From assembly GCA_017525235.1 (NCBI GenBank), contig JAFXTC010000041.1, forward strand, positions 16,116-80,115: 64,000 nucleotides of DNA, written 5' to 3'. Position 1 is the first letter of the stretch; each line of letters opens with the position of its first letter. Source of the DNA: Bacteroidaceae bacterium. GTDB taxonomy: Bacteria; Bacteroidota; Bacteroidia; Bacteroidales; Bacteroidaceae. The position numbers and the translations under genes were made by a program. The notes under the pieces are model-generated. The model saw only the letters and a program-made list of their open reading frames with translations. It had not been told where the DNA came from and searched no databases. Shown piece by piece: positions 17,367 through 26,671 of this stretch.

Positions 17367-18510
17367 GCACATCACCCAAGTATGCCACGACAAAAGCATC
17401 AGGGAAATGCTGACGCACCGTTACCAAAGTCGACTTTACTAGTTTATAATCCGTCTCGCTCCCATATAAAACCTTTATCAGATTGCCAGAGCGTTTAAAC
17501 GTAACAGGCTTGTAGCCTTTTAAGCGCACGTCATCAGGCTTTATTTCCTTGCTAACAGCAAAAAGCTGAATACTAAAGACCGGTACAACAGGAGTTGGTT
17601 CAGGAGCGGCTTCCGGTTCCTCCTGCTCTTCCGGTTCAGGAGTTTCCTCTTTTTCCTGCTCAATTACGGGTTCAACCTTTATATTCTTTGAAGGAGCCTT
17701 AGCCGCGAGTTCTTCAGCAACCATACGTTCAACCTCTTCTGGTGTCGGGTCATCACGAACAGGAATAGGTGTTTCCTTTTTAACTTTACTTGCCTTTATG
17801 CCACTATCCTTACCATTCGTTCTGCGCAAAGCCAAAAGGGATTTTTTTTCTGCCTTTTCTTGTGTGATGGCATAATATTCCATCAATGCATTATAGATGT
17901 CTATTGATATTTGTCGAATACCCAACTTACTTGTCAGATAAGCTGCATCTTGAAAATTGGTAAGGAACCCCACCTCGGTAAGCACCGCAGGCATGTTGGT
18001 GTATTGGCAGACATACAATTGTTTGGGACGTGCTCCCCGATCGTTGGGGCGTCCTGTCTCACCATAATTCTTCTGAAGCAACCATGCAAGTAACTCACTT
18101 CTGTCTATGTTACGCACAATAGAACCATTTCGCACAGAATTGTTAGAACCCTTGAGGTCTGCATAGAAACTTTCTGTTCCTGACACCAACGGATTAGGAG
18201 CAGAATTAATATGAATACTCAGAAACAGGTCGGCATTAGCATTATTGGCTATGTTGCATCGTTCTTCAAGCGACAGGTAACGATCATCGTTTCTTGTTAA
18301 GATCAACTTTATACCTGGCTTATTTTTTTTCAGAAGCGTAGAAATTTCCTTTACAATAGATAAAGTCAAATCCTTCTCCAAGGTTTCTCTCAACGACGTA
18401 CCCTGGTCATTACCTCCATGCCCTGCATCCAGAACCCACACCAAAGGACGTGGCTTGGCACTCATGAACAGGGAAAAAAGCAAAAACAGTAGAAAGATGA
18501 GTTTTTTCAT
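17329..18510 (-). CDS. N-acetylmuramoyl-L-alanine amidase with C-terminal SPOR-like domain
   Basis: A 393-residue exported cell-wall hydrolase. A signal peptide (MKKLIFLLFLLFSLFMSAKP) leads into an Amidase_3 domain. Its zinc and catalytic motifs are LDAGHGGNDQG, the Glu in LEERCNIANN, SIHINSAPN and TEVGFLTN. A Pro/Glu-rich linker (about 255-310) joins it to a SPOR-like peptidoglycan-binding region starting FSIQLFAVSKE. It cleaves the amide bond between muramic acid and the stem peptide, probably during daughter-cell separation. The promoter lies so close to the ATG that the mRNA should be leaderless. Confidence 0.93.
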   Translation of the reverse strand: MKKLIFLLFLLFSLFMSAKPRPLVWVLDAGHGGNDQGTSLRETLEKDLTLSIVKEISTLLKKNKPGIKLILTRNDDRYLSLEERCNIANNANADLFLSIHINSAPNPLVSGTESFYADLKGSNNSVRNGSIVRNIDRSELLAWLLQKNYGETGRPNDRGARPKQLYVCQYTNMPAVLTEVGFLTNFQDAAYLTSKLGIRQISIDIYNALMEYYAITQEKAEKKSLLALRRTNGKDSGIKASKVKKETPIPVRDDPTPEEVERMVAEELAAKAPSKNIKVEPVIEQEKEETPEPEEQEEPEAAPEPTPVVPVFSIQLFAVSKEIKPDDVRLKGYKPVTFKRSGNLIKVLYGSETDYKLVKSTLVTVRQHFPDAFVVAYLGDVPISVADALKLVP

Positions 18511-18514
18511 GCCG

Positions 18515-18546
18515 CAAAGTTACACACATTCTTTATCTTTTCCAAA
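18515..18546 (-). promoter_or_regulatory. Consensus promoter abutting the amidase start codon
   Basis: TTTG (18546-18543), exactly 20 bases, TAACTTTG (18522-18515), then only CGGC before the ATG at 18510. Both boxes and the spacing match consensus, so transcription should start at the ATG. Confidence 0.8.
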
Positions 18547-18554
18547 AAATGTGC

Positions 18555-18562
18555 TAAATTTG
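18555..18562 (+). promoter_or_regulatory. -7 box of the 62-residue gene
   Basis: TAAATTTG matches TAnnTTTG, 34 bases before the ATG at 18597. It is divergent from the amidase promoter. Confidence 0.55.
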
Positions 18563-18596
18563 CATTCAATAAACAAAGTATAAATCAAATTATTTC

Positions 18597-18785
18597 ATGA
18601 GCGACGGAAATTTCAATAGAGCCTTGCTCCCCTCAACTCCTTATGCAAGCGGTGTTAAGATGGGAAAGCAGCAAATGAGAGCAAAGGCAGTCACAGTTTT
18701 TCTGAATACTATAAAAGAAAAGTTCCCCACCCTTTCAGATGAGGAACTTCAAGATCTTGTTGACTCTTTCCGATCCAAGCTTTAA
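18597..18785 (+). CDS. Uncharacterised 62-residue protein
   Basis: Begins [20 protein letters not shown] and continues with a basic helix ([21 protein letters not shown]) and an acidic one ([20 protein letters not shown]). It has its own promoter box and a clear boundary. The last four bases overlap the end of convergent purT. It looks like a small soluble two-helix protein of the type conserved across Bacteroidales with unknown function. No motif assigns an activity. Confidence 0.72.
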   Translation: MSDGNFNRALLPSTPYASGVKMGKQQMRAKAVTVFLNTIKEKFPTLSDEELQDLVDSFRSKL

Positions 18786-19948
18786 CTTACCGTCACCTTG
18801 GCAGCCAATGATTTGCACTTATCGCGCAAGGCATCCTGAGAAGCTGACAAATCATCCCAGCAAACCACTACGCCCATTCTGCGTCCCACATGAGCCTCAG
18901 GTTTGCCAAAGATGCGCAGATAGGTACGTTGTGCGGCACAAACATCTTCCATCCCTTCATACTGGGGTGAACAGGTCTCCACTGGCGAAAGAATAACAGC
19001 CGATGCTCCTTGTCGTTCCTGTGTAATCTCTGGAATGGGCAGACCCAGCACGGCACGACAATGCAGTTCAAACTCACTTAGGTTCTGAGTACCGGCCAAT
19101 GTAACCATTCCCGTGTCGTGCGGACGAGGACTTAGTTCACTGAATATTACGCCTTCCTTTTCACTTACGAAGAACTCCACACCCCAAATACCTGCTCCTG
19201 TTAAAGCCGTAGTTACCTTTTCTGCCATTTCCTGTGCTGCCTTCAAATGTTCAGGCTTCATCGCCCTAGGTTGGAAGCTCTCGCGATAGTCACCACCCTT
19301 CTGAACATGTCCGATAGGAGCACAGAAAAGAGTAGGACCATTCTTTTGCGTAACTGTCAATAGGGTTATCTCATAGTCGAAAGGAATGAATTGTTCCACA
19401 ATCACCTCCATGATATCGCCACGACTGCCTCCACAGGCATTTTCCCAAGCTTTCTCCAATTCGTTCTCAGCATCCACTTTGCTTTGGCCGTGACCGCTAC
19501 TGCTCATTAGCGGTTTTATGATACAGGGGAAGCCAATCTTTTTGGCAGCATCTTTCAGTTCTTCAAAGGTACTGGCATACAAGTAATTGGCTGTCTTAAG
19601 TCCTAACTCGGTATGTGCAAGTTCGCGTATTGCCTTACGATTCATTGTGTAGTTAACGGCCTTGGCACTAGGTACGACATGTATACCATCCTTTTCAAAC
19701 TCATAGAGCTTCTCTGTACGAATGGCCTCTATCTCAGGAACAATGATGTCAGGCTTTACCTCCGCTACAACCTTAGACAGAGCATCACCATCGAGCATAC
19801 TGAAAACTCTGCGCTCATCAGCAACTTGCATGGCTGGTGCGTTATCATACTTGTCACATGCCACCACATACTGACCTTTGCGTTTGCATGCAATTACAAA
19901 CTCCTTACCTAATTCACCCGAACCTAAAAGAAGAATTTTCTTTAACAT
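18782..19948 (-). CDS. purT: Formate-dependent GAR transformylase PurT
   Basis: A 388-residue ATP-grasp enzyme that makes formyl-glycinamide ribonucleotide from GAR, formate and ATP (third step of purine synthesis), the folate-independent alternative to PurN. It begins [20 protein letters not shown], the PurT/PurK nucleotide-binding start. The ATP-grasp core shows [17 protein letters not shown] and the metal-binding [30 protein letters not shown]. The length is normal for the family. No clear -7 box was found. It is convergent with the 62-residue gene and lies 23 bp downstream of rarA on the same strand, so it may be co-transcribed. Confidence 0.96.
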   Translation of the reverse strand: MLKKILLLGSGELGKEFVIACKRKGQYVVACDKYDNAPAMQVADERRVFSMLDGDALSKVVAEVKPDIIVPEIEAIRTEKLYEFEKDGIHVVPSAKAVNYTMNRKAIRELAHTELGLKTANYLYASTFEELKDAAKKIGFPCIIKPLMSSSGHGQSKVDAENELEKAWENACGGSRGDIMEVIVEQFIPFDYEITLLTVTQKNGPTLFCAPIGHVQKGGDYRESFQPRAMKPEHLKAAQEMAEKVTTALTGAGIWGVEFFVSEKEGVIFSELSPRPHDTGMVTLAGTQNLSEFELHCRAVLGLPIPEITQERQGASAVILSPVETCSPQYEGMEDVCAAQRTYLRIFGKPEAHVGRRMGVVVCWDDLSASQDALRDKCKSLAAKVTVS

Positions 19949-19971
19949 AATATAATAATGTATATAAATCG

Positions 19972-21246
19972 CTATTTCTTATACCGCTCACCCCAGCATT
20001 GGATCATCCTTTGCAACAATTTCTCTTCAGCAGGGTTATGTTGTGCGTGCCAGAGACGCATTCCCTGTATATCATCAGGAAGGAACTGTTGTTCCACAAA
20101 GTTTCCTGCATAATCGTGAGCATATTTATACCCATCACTGTAGCCAAGTTGCTCCATCAACTTTGTCGGAGCATTACGCAAATGCAATGGAACTGGCTGA
20201 TTTCCTGTCTGCTGAACCTTTTGCAAAGCATCATTGATGGCCATATATGCCGAGTTGCTTTTTGGACTTGTAGCCAAATATATTGTAGCTTCTGCCAGTG
20301 GTATCCTACCCTCTGGCCATCCTATCTTCATAACAGCATCAAAAGCGGCATTGGCCAGAAGCAATGCGTTGGGGTTGGCAAGACCTATGTCCTCACTCGC
20401 ACTTATTACCAGCCTTCTTGCTATGAAGGCAGGGTCTTCTCCGCCTTCAATCATCCGTGCCAACCAATAAATGGCTGCATCCGGATCACTGCCTCTGATA
20501 CTCTTAATGAAAGCCGAAATGATATCGTAATGCATCTCTCCATCTTTATCGTAGGCAAGAGGATTCTGCTGCAGACGTTCCGCTACAATCTTATCGGTAA
20601 CTGTAACCTTATCATCTTTCTCTGCCCCCTCGTATAGAAGTTCCAGAATATTCAGTAGTTTTCGAGCATCGCCCCCACTGTATCGCATCAATGCTGCTGT
20701 TTCCTGCAGGTCAAAGGGTTTTTGTTTCAGAATGGCATCTTGCTTTGTCACCCTCTCCACCAACGTCATCAGGTCCTCTTGCTCCAAAGGCTTAAGCGTA
20801 TAAACCTGACATCGGCTCAACAATGGCCTTATCACTTCGAACGAAGGATTCTCAGTGGTAGCTCCAATCAGTGTGACGATACCCTGCTCCACAGCCCCTA
20901 ACAATGAATCTTGCTGAGATTTACTGAACCTGTGTATTTCGTCAATAAAAAGAATGGGTGTTGCAGTATTGAAGAACCTGTTTCCATTGGCCTTCTCAAT
21001 CACATCCCGCACATCCTTTACACCACTGGTTACAGCACTTAGAGTATAAAACGGAGTCTGTAACTGATGCGCTATGATGGTAGCCAACGTGGTCTTTCCG
21101 ACACCGGGAGGTCCCCACAAGATAAAACTGCTCAATCGTCCACCCTCAATCATACGACGCAGCACAGCACCTGGTCCTACCAGATGTTGCTGCCCAACAT
21201 AATCGTCGAGCGTAAGCGGACGCATTCTTTCTGCTAATGGTGGCAT
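19972..21246 (-). CDS. rarA: Replication-associated recombination protein RarA
   Basis: A 424-residue AAA+ ATPase of the RarA/MgsA/WRNIP1 family that acts at stalled replication forks and interacts with SSB. Walker A is [12 protein letters not shown] (residues 45-52 core) and Walker B is [16 protein letters not shown]. Sensor 1 reads [12 protein letters not shown], and the arginine-finger region is [14 protein letters not shown]-terminal helical tetramerisation domain ends [15 protein letters not shown]. The length is normal. The -7 box lies 8 bases before the ATG, giving a very short leader. Confidence 0.95.
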   Translation of the reverse strand: MPPLAERMRPLTLDDYVGQQHLVGPGAVLRRMIEGGRLSSFILWGPPGVGKTTLATIIAHQLQTPFYTLSAVTSGVKDVRDVIEKANGNRFFNTATPILFIDEIHRFSKSQQDSLLGAVEQGIVTLIGATTENPSFEVIRPLLSRCQVYTLKPLEQEDLMTLVERVTKQDAILKQKPFDLQETAALMRYSGGDARKLLNILELLYEGAEKDDKVTVTDKIVAERLQQNPLAYDKDGEMHYDIISAFIKSIRGSDPDAAIYWLARMIEGGEDPAFIARRLVISASEDIGLANPNALLLANAAFDAVMKIGWPEGRIPLAEATIYLATSPKSNSAYMAINDALQKVQQTGNQPVPLHLRNAPTKLMEQLGYSDGYKYAHDYAGNFVEQQFLPDDIQGMRLWHAQHNPAEEKLLQRMIQCWGERYKK

Positions 21247-21254
21247 AACGTCTG

Positions 21255-21262
21255 CAAAGATA
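21255..21262 (-). promoter_or_regulatory. -7 box of rarA
   Basis: TATCTTTG on the minus strand, 8 bases before the rarA ATG at 21246. Predicted leader of only a few bases. Confidence 0.62.
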
Positions 21263-21315
21263 CAGTTTTTTTTTCATTTTTCACTATTCAAGTATAAATT
21301 ATGAATTATCTTTCA

Positions 21316-21323
21316 TATCTTTG
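21316..21323 (+). promoter_or_regulatory. -7 box abutting the glycosyltransferase start codon
   Basis: TATCTTTG followed by CCAC and then the ATG at 21328. It argues against the in-frame ATG at 21301, which lies upstream of the box. Confidence 0.62.
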
Positions 21324-21327
21324 CCAC

Positions 21328-22203
21328 ATGAAACTATCTATTTTAATTCCAACCTTTAACCAAGACTGCACCCAGTTAGTGCATGACCTCTTGGAGCAGC
21401 TTCCTCAGGATGCAGAAATCTTAGTGGCAGATGACGGCAGCACCGCTATCCCCATTCGTGATAACAATGCCAGCATAGCTCAGCTCCCACAATGCCGCTA
21501 CTGGCAGGCTAAGATGAATCTGGGACGTGCCAAGATACGCAATCTGCTTGCCGAGATGGCTCAGGGTGAATGGCTTCTCTTTATAGATAGTGATGCTCAG
21601 GTAAAGAACAAGGATTTCATAGCCTCATACTTGAGGCTGACAGAAGACAATCAGGTTATTTGCGGCGGAACAGGCAACTACGACAGTTGTCCCTCAAGGG
21701 ATAAAGCACTCCGTTACAAATATGAGGTACATGCTGAGCGCAAGAAAACATTAAAGGAAAGACAGAGACATCCTTATGCACAGTTCACCACCTTTAATTT
21801 CATGATTCTGCGCGACCTGTTCATGCAAATACAATTCTGCAACGAGATTTGCGATTACGGACACGAAGATTCCCTGTTTGGATTGGAATTAAAAGACCGC
21901 AAGATTCCTGTCTTGCATATCGACAACAAACTAATCCATACAGGACTGGAAAATACACCTACCTATTTGCGCAAAGTAAAGACCTCTCTCTTTACGCTCT
22001 CAAGACTGGAAGAAAAAGTACAACGAAGAATCACCATTTCAGCCATTGCCTATTATTTCAAGAAATGCCGCCTAAAGGGATTGGTTATATGGCTCTTCGA
22101 TGTCAGTAAGAAAAAGATGAAGCAGAACCTTCTTGGCAAGAAACCATCACTGTTGATTTTTAAGCTCTACAAGTTAGGTTTCTTCTGCAAGATTATGTCA
22201 TAA
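21328..22203 (+). CDS. Family 2 glycosyltransferase
   Basis: A 291-residue GT-A-fold enzyme starting MKLSILIPTFNQD. The nucleotide-sugar site shows VADDGSTAIP, and the metal-binding motif is the DSD in LLFIDSDAQVKN. The acceptor-side motif is CDYGHEDSLFGLEL, an ED-type catalytic loop. The C-terminal 60 residues are basic and amphipathic, suggesting peripheral membrane association. The sugar and acceptor are not predictable. It ends 5 bp from the convergent GH130-like gene. Start placement follows the -7 box position, giving a probable leaderless mRNA. Confidence 0.9.
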   Translation: MKLSILIPTFNQDCTQLVHDLLEQLPQDAEILVADDGSTAIPIRDNNASIAQLPQCRYWQAKMNLGRAKIRNLLAEMAQGEWLLFIDSDAQVKNKDFIASYLRLTEDNQVICGGTGNYDSCPSRDKALRYKYEVHAERKKTLKERQRHPYAQFTTFNFMILRDLFMQIQFCNEICDYGHEDSLFGLELKDRKIPVLHIDNKLIHTGLENTPTYLRKVKTSLFTLSRLEEKVQRRITISAIAYYFKKCRLKGLVIWLFDVSKKKMKQNLLGKKPSLLIFKLYKLGFFCKIMS

Positions 22204-22208
22204 AGCGC

Positions 22209-24509
22209 TTATTTCAGCACCTTGCGATTTCCTTTTACATAGATGCCATGTCTGGCAGAAGGTGAGTTATACCTACGACCCATCAGATCGTACTCTTTCT
22301 CACCATTATTATATTGCGAATTATGCACTGCCAGCGCGTCAGCTGACTCTGCTTCTGTCCCATAAACCTGAAGGGCGTACATAGCAGGAGCGGCAACGGC
22401 ATTCATAGATTCGCTAGTACGGGGAAAAACCAACTTAACAAATCGGCATCTTGTTGGAGTAGAAAGAACAAGCAGCTTCTTACTACTTGAACCCACACTC
22501 TTCTTGTCGGCAACTTTCGTCCAACATTCGTTCTCATCGCCTGAAGGAGAAATAAGCGAAAGGTCAGGACGCTCGTCAGACAAGAAGATCTGATAAGCGT
22601 CCATATTCGTAGCCGATGCATCAATACTTTTAGCGTCATAGAGTTGGAAACGTTTTACATCGTAGGACTTCTCCAGATCGATCAGCACGTATCTGAATGG
22701 ATCAGATCCGGGCACTCCCTTCGACGGGTTCCATGCCCTGCTCTTATCCGGGGACCCTGTAAGCAGGTTCAACGGAGAACCCAGCTGCGTGGATACATCG
22801 TAGGATAATAGTACTGTTTTACCCACTCCTATCATCCCGTCCGCTCTGCTGATATCCCTGACAAACTGACCGTAGATATCACATCCATATAGTCGGATGG
22901 CATTGTCAGCCTCACCCGAAGGACGTATGCCACGTGTAAAGACAAGCTTTACATATCGGGCTTCTACCTCAGGAAAAGTAACATCCTTTATATCCTTACC
23001 AGCCACATTGTCCTCGTGTGCCACAATTTTCCATTCATCAGTTGAGTTAATACGGGTGTATACCCACCATTCCGGCACGTTGCCGCAGTTAGACTCGTGC
23101 TGCCCCACATCTCTAACCACAACCCTATTGATATTGTAAATACCAGTAAACTCCATCACAACCCAAGGATTGGCCGTGCTGGTATCACACCACTTGGCGT
23201 TAGGGTAAAGATAGCTGGCATTCAGATTCATAGGACCTTCGCTTTCCTTTACGCAACCGCTAAAGGAATTAACGAAACATCGCATCTTACCACTGTTCAC
23301 AGAAGTCCATTGGTTCACAACTCCCTCAGGTATCTCTACCGTTGGCAAGGGGTCACCAACATGATTGGATTTCTTAGGATCATATACGGCAACACCAACA
23401 AAGGAATCAGCACATCCGTAATACAGGAAATACTTCTCCTGATGATATACCAAACCTTCTACGAATACCGTTCCTGCTGCATACTGGCCACTCTTCTCAA
23501 ACGAAGCCATGGGGCGGAAGAAAGGCTTGTCCAATCTGTCTATCAACTTCAGGGGATTATCTTTACTGAAAAGCATCTGACCTGCCGAATATGTACCAGC
23601 AGCCAAACTGGTATCACCGCTTGAACCACTCTTGTTCTTACCATTATATATTAGTATAATACCATCCTCCGTCATAATGGCTGGCGGACCGCATTCTGTC
23701 ATTGTACTATCGAAATAACCATTCCTGGGCTTTGCCAGTGCAATAAGATTGCCATCAGCATCAACCAATGGCGTCCAGTCAACAAGGTTATCACTGACAG
23801 CTGCATAGACTGCATATTCACCCCAATACATAAGGTATTTCATCTCATTATTCACCTTCACCTTGCAAGCCTGCAAACGTCCGTCTTTGACTGTCGTAAG
23901 AATAGAACCAGATTTACAGAACAGGGTATTGAACTTACCATCATAAGCTTTCTGGAAACAAGGTCCGTGATGTGTCCACTTCTGTAAGTCTGAACTTGAA
24001 GCAACGCTCAAACGGGCCGTCTTACGATCATAAGCTGTGTACGTCATCACATACAAGGGCTTACCATCCACCTCAGCCTCTACGACACGAGGATCCTCAC
24101 AACCGCCTGTCCATTCATATTTCATAGACATAGCAGAGGAATCGGGGAACATAACTGGTGTCTTCTGACGGTAGTCAATAGATATACCGTCAGCACTTTC
24201 CACATAACCTATACGTGATGTGCGTCTGCCTATGCCAACATTCGGATTATCCTCGGCACGATACAACACACACACCTTTCCGTCCCTTTCCACAGCAGCG
24301 GGATTGAATGTATCTGCACATTCCCACTTTACCTTTGTTCCAGACATAGGACAAAGGAACAATGTGTTCTCAACAGGGCTGACAAGCGGATTAACTCCTT
24401 CGGGGCGTACAAAGCCACCCAATGCCCATTTTGGCAACACATTAATGTCTGCCAAAAGCGTTGAGCTGCAACAAAGCAAAAGAATAATGTTTAATAATTT
24501 TCCTACCAT
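22209..24509 (-). CDS. Secreted GH130-like glycosidase/phosphorylase with two discoidin-like domains
   Basis: A 766-residue secreted protein. A signal peptide covers about residues 1-20. A five-bladed propeller (to about 400) carries the GGCEDPRVV motif characteristic of GH130 mannoside phosphorylases and mannosidases. Two F5/8-type C (discoidin) carbohydrate-binding modules follow: about 430-545 (NPWVVMEFTGIYNINRVVV) and 560-730 (YVLIDLEKSYDVKRFQLYD). The last 30 residues, YDLMGRRYNSPSARHGIYVK and onward, form a sorting-type C-terminal domain shared with other secreted proteins here. It probably degrades mannose-containing glycans at the cell surface. Whether it hydrolyses or phosphorolyses is undecided. 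Confidence 0.83.
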   Translation of the reverse strand: MVGKLLNIILLLCCSSTLLADINVLPKWALGGFVRPEGVNPLVSPVENTLFLCPMSGTKVKWECADTFNPAAVERDGKVCVLYRAEDNPNVGIGRRTSRIGYVESADGISIDYRQKTPVMFPDSSAMSMKYEWTGGCEDPRVVEAEVDGKPLYVMTYTAYDRKTARLSVASSSDLQKWTHHGPCFQKAYDGKFNTLFCKSGSILTTVKDGRLQACKVKVNNEMKYLMYWGEYAVYAAVSDNLVDWTPLVDADGNLIALAKPRNGYFDSTMTECGPPAIMTEDGIILIYNGKNKSGSSGDTSLAAGTYSAGQMLFSKDNPLKLIDRLDKPFFRPMASFEKSGQYAAGTVFVEGLVYHQEKYFLYYGCADSFVGVAVYDPKKSNHVGDPLPTVEIPEGVVNQWTSVNSGKMRCFVNSFSGCVKESEGPMNLNASYLYPNAKWCDTSTANPWVVMEFTGIYNINRVVVRDVGQHESNCGNVPEWWVYTRINSTDEWKIVAHEDNVAGKDIKDVTFPEVEARYVKLVFTRGIRPSGEADNAIRLYGCDIYGQFVRDISRADGMIGVGKTVLLSYDVSTQLGSPLNLLTGSPDKSRAWNPSKGVPGSDPFRYVLIDLEKSYDVKRFQLYDAKSIDASATNMDAYQIFLSDERPDLSLISPSGDENECWTKVADKKSVGSSSKKLLVLSTPTRCRFVKLVFPRTSESMNAVAAPAMYALQVYGTEAESADALAVHNSQYNNGEKEYDLMGRRYNSPSARHGIYVKGNRKVLK

Positions 24510-24593
24510 CGGTTAATACTATTTTTACACAAAACTTTGCAAATTAACAAAGATTTTTGCAAACAGACAAGTATTAACAAGAAAATTTTGACT

Positions 24594-26492
24594 TTATGCC
24601 CACTCACTTAGTTCCAGCCAGCGCATGGATTTATCATCGAGTTCTTCAATAAGTTTTGGTAAACGTTTACTCATTTCCGTTATTTGATCCACACTGATGG
24701 CACCACTACTCAAGAAGGATTCTATCTGAGCTTTCTCGGTTTCCAACCGTTCAATATCCTGTTCCAACTGCGCGAATTCCTGCTTTTCCTTATAGGTAAG
24801 CTTTCTTTTCTGTTCGTCACGGGGTTTAGCCTTCGAGGGAGCTGCAGCCTGTGAAGTCTTGGAAACAGGGTCTGGCTTACGCTCCTCAAGTTTCTCCCAT
24901 TCACGATATTGCGAATAGTTGCCAGGGAAATCCTTTATATCACCCTCGCCATTGAAAACAAGCAAGTGATCTACCACCTTGTCCATGAAATAGCGATCGT
25001 GGCTGACAACAATCACACAGCCATGGAAATCCTGCAGGTATTGTTCCAGAATCTGCAAGGTAACAATATCAAGGTCGTTCGTGGGCTCATCCAATACCAG
25101 GAAGTTGGGGTTCTGCATCAGGACGGTACAAAGATGCAGTCTGCGCTTCTCTCCACCAGAAAGCTTGTAGATGTAATTCTGTTGCTGTAGAGGTGTAAAC
25201 ATGAAGTGCTGCAGGAACTGCATGGCAGATAGGTGACGTCCTCCACCAAGGTCGACATAGTCTGCAATCCTTCGAACTGCATCAATAACCTTCATCTGAT
25301 CATCGAACAGCATACCATCCTGACTATAATAGCCAAACCTTACCGTTTCACCTATGACAAAACGCCCCGAATCTGGTTTAACCTCACCCAAAAGCATTTT
25401 GATAAAGGTGGTTTTACCTGTGCCATTACCACCCACAATGCCCATCTTCTCGTAACGCGAGAAATTATAATAGAAATCCTTTAGGATGACTTTCTCAGTT
25501 GCGGTTGATGTTGCATCCTTTAAAGGAAACTTCTTGCTTACATACTCAGCCTCAAAAATCTTGCTGCCTATGTATGTACTCTTCATATCAAGGCGAATTT
25601 GCTGCTCTTCAATTCGACGCTTAGCAACTTTTTCCAATTCGAAAAAAGCCTCCTCACGATAACGGGCCTTATGCCCTCGGGCCTGAGGTTGGCGACGCAT
25701 CCAGTCAAGTTCTGTACGATATAGATTATTAGCTCGCATAACCTCCGAACGTGCCACATCTATACGTTCTTGATGCTTCTCGAGATAATAGCTGTAATTC
25801 CCACGATAGGTATAGATGGTTTCATCATCGAGTTCCAAAATCACGGAACAGATATTATCAAGAAAATATCTATCGTGGGTTACCATCAAAAGCGTGATAC
25901 TGTTTCGGACCAGATAATCCTCAAGCCATTCTATCATTTGAATATCCAGATGATTGGTAGGCTCGTCAAGAATAAGGAAGTCCGGTTCCATAATAAGCAC
26001 GTTAGCCAAGGCCACACGTTTGAGTTGTCCTCCAGACAATTGACAAATTGGTTTGTGGAATTCTGTGATGGAAAGCTTTGAGAGAATGGTCTTACTGCGA
26101 TTCTCGTAGTCCCATGCTTTCTGGTGGTCCATCCGATCCAAAATCTCCTGAAGCCCAGGATTATCTGGCGTTGCCATACAATGCTCATATTCACGTATAA
26201 GATTAGTCGTTTCATTTCCATGCCAGAAGCAGGCCTCAAGAACCGTCATGTCCATTGGATAGTGAGGCGATTGCTCAAGGTATCCTATTCTGAGACCATT
26301 GTGATAGACGACGTCACCCTCATCTGCAGTATCTTTACCTGCCAGAATATTAAGTAAAGTGCTTTTACCCGTTCCGTTTTGGGCAATAAGTCCAACCTTT
26401 TGTCTCTCAGCAATGCTAAAAGACAGATCTTGAAACAGCGTACGATCACCTACACTACGAGTCAAATTTTGAACCTGTAAATATGGAACCAT
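24594..26492 (-). CDS. ABC-F family ATPase, Uup-like
   Basis: A 632-residue soluble protein with two ABC ATPase domains and no membrane segments. The first Walker A is GLIAQNGTGKST with signature LSGGQLKRVALA; the second is GIVGGNGTGKTT with LSGGEKRRLHL. Each is followed by a LDEPTNHLD or LDEPTNDLD Walker B. A C-terminal Lys/Glu-rich coiled coil (about 540-625) is the Uup hallmark. ABC-F proteins act on the ribosome or on branched DNA intermediates; Uup is linked to precise transposon excision. The inter-domain linker lacks obvious antibiotic-resistance features. Confidence 0.92.
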   Translation of the reverse strand: MVPYLQVQNLTRSVGDRTLFQDLSFSIAERQKVGLIAQNGTGKSTLLNILAGKDTADEGDVVYHNGLRIGYLEQSPHYPMDMTVLEACFWHGNETTNLIREYEHCMATPDNPGLQEILDRMDHQKAWDYENRSKTILSKLSITEFHKPICQLSGGQLKRVALANVLIMEPDFLILDEPTNHLDIQMIEWLEDYLVRNSITLLMVTHDRYFLDNICSVILELDDETIYTYRGNYSYYLEKHQERIDVARSEVMRANNLYRTELDWMRRQPQARGHKARYREEAFFELEKVAKRRIEEQQIRLDMKSTYIGSKIFEAEYVSKKFPLKDATSTATEKVILKDFYYNFSRYEKMGIVGGNGTGKTTFIKMLLGEVKPDSGRFVIGETVRFGYYSQDGMLFDDQMKVIDAVRRIADYVDLGGGRHLSAMQFLQHFMFTPLQQQNYIYKLSGGEKRRLHLCTVLMQNPNFLVLDEPTNDLDIVTLQILEQYLQDFHGCVIVVSHDRYFMDKVVDHLLVFNGEGDIKDFPGNYSQYREWEKLEERKPDPVSKTSQAAAPSKAKPRDEQKRKLTYKEKQEFAQLEQDIERLETEKAQIESFLSSGAISVDQITEMSKRLPKLIEELDDKSMRWLELSEWA

Positions 26493-26505
26493 GTGAAATT
26501 TTCTG

Positions 26506-26513
26506 CAAAAGTA
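26506..26513 (-). promoter_or_regulatory. -7 box of the ABC-F gene
   Basis: TACTTTTG on the minus strand, 13 bases before the ATG at 26492. Confidence 0.55.
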
Positions 26514-26554
26514 TACAAAAGCTGTGGATTATTGAAATTTTTTTACCTAGAATA

Positions 26555-26586
26555 TTTGGAAGATAAATGGATTTACCTTAACTTTG
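26555..26586 (+). promoter_or_regulatory. Consensus promoter of rho
   Basis: TTTG (26555-26558), exactly 20 bases, TAACTTTG (26579-26586). The leader to the ATG at 26672 is about 80 bases, long for this window, which leaves room for autoregulation of rho. Confidence 0.85.
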
Positions 26587-26671
26587 CAGTGTTTTTTAAG
26601 ACATCGCTCTTACCGAGCAAGTATTTAAACTATCCAACACCTTATTATTTTAATTATTAAGCATAAAAACT

